The notes under the pieces are model-generated. The model saw only the letters and a list, made by a program, of their open reading frames with translations, had not been told where the DNA came from and did no database searches. From an uncultured delta proteobacterium (GTDB taxonomy: Bacteria; Myxococcota_A; Polyangia; Polyangiales; Ga0077539), in the NCBI GenBank assembly GCA_903860995.1, contig CAIOSS010000252.1, forward strand, positions 1 through 7,257: a DNA stretch of 7,257 bases, in the 5' to 3' direction. Below are positions 5,803 to 7,257 of this stretch, piece after piece (position 1 is the first letter of the stretch; every line of letters starts with the position of its first letter). The position numbers and the translations under genes were made by a program.

Positions 5803-7140
5803 TCAGCCGACGCCGAGCGCCCGCTCGAGCATCGTGCGCACCAGGCCCACGCGCCCCGCGTCGAGGGTGGCGGCCACGCCGAGCGCCTGCCACGCCCGCT
5901 GCTGCGCGGCGTCGCCCCCGAGCACCACCAGGCGGCCGTACCGGGTGTCGGGGTGCGACCGCACCGCGCGCACCCACGCCTGCGAGTCGACACCCTCGAC
6001 GGGCAGCGCGACCACCACGGCGTCGAGCATCCCCGCCCCGGCGCAGAGGGTGCCGATCTCCGCGAGGCCCTCCATCGGGTCAGCGCGGGAGATGAGGTCG
6101 AAGCCGTCGCCCAGGGAGAGCGCCAGCTCGGCCACCGTGGCGGCGTCGGGCACCACGGCGAGCACCATCGGACGCTTGGGCCCGAGGCCCGCGGGGATGG
6201 GCATGTGGAAGCGGCGCAGCAGGTCGAGCAGCGCGCGCCGCCGGAAGCGCAGGTGGCCGCCCGGCGTGCGGAAGGCCTCGATGTCGCCGCTCTCCACCCA
6301 GCCGTGCACGGTCTTGAGGTCGACGCTCCAGAGGCTCGCCACCTGCGAGGCCACGAAGATGGGCTCCCGGGGCGCGATGGGGATGCGCCGCGCGGGCGTC
6401 GATCGCTTGCGGGAGAGCGGGGTGCGCGTCGAGCCCAGCGCCTCGGCGAGCAGGCCCCGGAGCGACGCGGGCGGGCCGCGGAGCACCCCGTCGGCGGACG
6501 GCGCCGCCTCGACGTCCAGGGTCACCACCCGCAGCGCCTCGTCGGTGCGCCCGCGGGCCGCGCGGATCCAGCGCGCCGACTGGTCGCCGAGCCCGCTGCC
6601 GAGCACCACCACGTCCGGCGCCGCGCTCGCCCCCGCGCGCTCACCGAGCCCGATGAGCGCCTCGTAGGGATCGCTCCAGAGATGCAGGTACGCGCTGGCG
6701 CTCATCCAGAGCCCGGTGGCCTCGCCGGGCTCCGAGGGCGCGGCCGGATCGTCGGCCGGCCGGCACATCTCGAGCGCGTCGACCATCGCGAGCCGGGCCG
6801 CGCGGTCGCCCTCCACCACGAGCACATGCGGCCGGTCGCGCAGCAGCGCGTCGGGCGTGGGGTAGCCCCAGCGCCGGAGGAATCGCAGCACCGCCGACTG
6901 GTGGAAGCGCAGGTGGCCGCCCGCCGTGCGAAACGACCCCAGCGCCGCCTCGGACGACTGCTCGTCCACGCGGTGACACCAGTTGTGGATGGTCTTCAGG
7001 TCGACGTCGCAGATCGAGGCGAGCTGCGACGCGAGGTACACGGGCTCATCGGGAGGCTCGGCGCGGGGCCGCGTGCCGCTGGCGCGCTGCACGGATCCGG
7101 GGACCACCGACCCTGGCAAACGTCGAACGACATCGGACAT
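5803..7140 (-). CDS. Tandem BldC/MerR-type HTH - pseudo-receiver regulator (HTH-REC-HTH-REC)
   Basis: This 445-residue protein consists of two copies of one module. HTH1 (about 32-91) contains EPVYLASQLASICDVDLKTI, then FRTAGGHLRF, then a helix AVLRFLRRWGYP. HTH2 (about 259-313) contains EPIFVASQVASLWSVDLKTV, FRTPGGHLRF and ALLDLLRRFHMP. The VDxKTVxxW...RTxGGHxRF pattern is the signature of BldC/excisionase-like winged helices of the MerR superfamily. Each is followed by a domain of about 120-130 residues with receiver-like beta/alpha alternation (about 104-237, starting RPHVLVVEGD; about 323-442, starting RPMVLAVVPD). The phosphoacceptor Asp expected at the end of strand 3 is missing in both (DVVVLGSGL; DAVVVALPVEG), so these look like pseudo-receivers. 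A role as a DNA-binding regulator is well supported; its targets are unknown. ATG 7140 is chosen; the frame could extend to TTG 7176 with 12 extra residues. It is the first complete gene of the minus-strand unit. Confidence 0.85.
   Translation of the reverse strand: MSDVVRRLPGSVVPGSVQRASGTRPRAEPPDEPVYLASQLASICDVDLKTIHNWCHRVDEQSSEAALGSFRTAGGHLRFHQSAVLRFLRRWGYPTPDALLRDRPHVLVVEGDRAARLAMVDALEMCRPADDPAAPSEPGEATGLWMSASAYLHLWSDPYEALIGLGERAGASAAPDVVVLGSGLGDQSARWIRAARGRTDEALRVVTLDVEAAPSADGVLRGPPASLRGLLAEALGSTRTPLSRKRSTPARRIPIAPREPIFVASQVASLWSVDLKTVHGWVESGDIEAFRTPGGHLRFRRRALLDLLRRFHMPIPAGLGPKRPMVLAVVPDAATVAELALSLGDGFDLISRADPMEGLAEIGTLCAGAGMLDAVVVALPVEGVDSQAWVRAVRSHPDTRYGRLVVLGGDAAQQRAWQALGVAATLDAGRVGLVRTMLERALGVG
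6243..6263 (-). repeat. Direct repeat copy B (HTH2 wing), identical to 6903-6923
   Basis: These 21 bp, which encode part of the GGHLRF wing of the second HTH, are identical to positions 6903-6923, exactly 660 bp (220 codons) away. After one mismatch a further six bases also match. The conservation is at DNA level, beyond that needed for the protein. Recombination between the copies would remove 220 codons in frame. Confidence 0.8.
6903..6923 (-). repeat. Direct repeat copy A (HTH1 wing), identical to 6243-6263
   Basis: This is the partner of the repeat at 6243-6263, in the wing of the first HTH. The pair lies in the same orientation at the same codon phase, as expected from an internal gene duplication. 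Other parts of the two HTH-coding segments also match at DNA level, for example aggtcgacg just before the recognition helix, but with more changes. Confidence 0.8.
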
Positions 7141-7175
7141 CACAGCGAGGCTGACCCCGACTCGCCACTCCCGCA

Positions 7176-7190
7176 ACCCTTCTAAAGGGT
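7176..7190. promoter_or_regulatory. Inverted repeat ACCCTT-cta-AAGGGT upstream of the regulator gene
   Basis: A perfect 6-bp inverted repeat with a 3-nt centre sits 36-50 nt upstream of the regulator start ATG 7140, in the 62-nt gap after the preceding stop. It is AT-richer than its surroundings. It could be an operator (including autoregulation), part of a promoter (TTTAGA on the minus strand), or a short hairpin. It lacks a T-tract, so a simple intrinsic terminator is unlikely. If translation began at TTG 7176, the repeat would touch the start codon. Confidence 0.35.
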
Positions 7191-7202
7191 CGCGCGCAGC
7201 GA

Positions 7203-7257
7203 TCAGATCTCCCAGGTGCCGTCGCGATACACGAAGCGGGTCGGGAGACCTGCGCGC
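7203..7257 (-). CDS. C-terminal end of an unidentified protein
   Basis: On the minus strand, a frame open from the right edge ends at TGA (7203-7205). It gives the 17 residues RAGLPTRFVYRDGTWEI, whose amino-acid mix and GC-rich third positions look like a genuine protein end, not an Arg/Ala/Pro shadow. Too little is present to name the family. It runs in the same direction as the regulator, 62 nt upstream of it, and may belong to the same transcription unit. Confidence 0.5.
   Translation of the reverse strand, partial: RAGLPTRFVYRDGTWEI

Noticed and set aside
5759..5977. N-terminal extension of the membrane protein to 5977
   Set aside because: The added residues are Arg/Gly/Ala-rich and overlap the regulator's end. 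The first natural protein sequence starts at MATPEP.
3848..6667. 939-codon plus-strand frame antisense to the minus-strand genes
   Set aside because: Its translation is Ser/Arg/Pro/His-rich with no domain features, while the minus-strand frames show clear family motifs. It is a shadow frame.
1..7257. CRISPR arrays, tRNA/rRNA genes, insertion sequences, attachment sites
   Set aside because: No spaced identical repeats, no cloverleaf or rRNA-like sequence, no transposase or integrase frames and no terminal inverted repeats were seen.

Overview
This 7.26 kb window is very GC-rich, with G or C at nearly every third codon position and long spurious open frames on both strands. The gene content fits a high-GC Myxococcota-like bacterium: a transmembrane, proline-rich protein ending in a PEGA domain (common at the C-termini of myxobacterial Ser/Thr kinases), a long Ppx/GppA phosphatase, CoA-linked carbon metabolism, and a BldC/MerR-type regulator with receiver-like domains. 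The taxonomic assignment is inference from protein style and composition; no marker gene is present.

Plus strand, 1-2930: (i) the C-terminal end of a membrane-anchored PEGA-domain protein whose start lies outside the window, with a linker built from six degenerate 21-bp repeats; (ii) a Ppx/GppA exopolyphosphatase / guanosine pentaphosphate phosphohydrolase with a C-terminal HD-like domain, interrupted by an apparent one-base frameshift near 1100-1106 and preceded by an 11-bp-period direct repeat resembling a Pho box; (iii) a complete crotonase-fold enoyl-CoA hydratase/isomerase. Positions 2931-3204 hold no convincing gene, only a hydrophobic coding-like stretch in frame with, and directly after, the crotonase stop.

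Minus strand, 7257-3205, convergent with the crotonase: the last codons of an unidentified gene (7257-7203), a regulator (7140-5803), a six-helix membrane protein of unknown function (5758-4799), and an acyl-CoA carboxylase carboxyltransferase subunit (4776-3205). The gaps are 62, 44 and 22 nt, so the last three look like one transcription unit. No biotin carboxylase or biotin carrier gene is present, so the carboxyltransferase must find its partner elsewhere.

The most unusual gene is the regulator. It is an internal duplication, HTH - receiver-like - HTH - receiver-like, with two BldC-type winged-helix domains. Both receiver-like domains lack the phosphoacceptor aspartate. It is co-directional with an undescribed membrane protein and an acyl-CoA carboxylase subunit, which suggests, without proving, a non-phosphorylated regulator tied to envelope or acyl-CoA metabolism.
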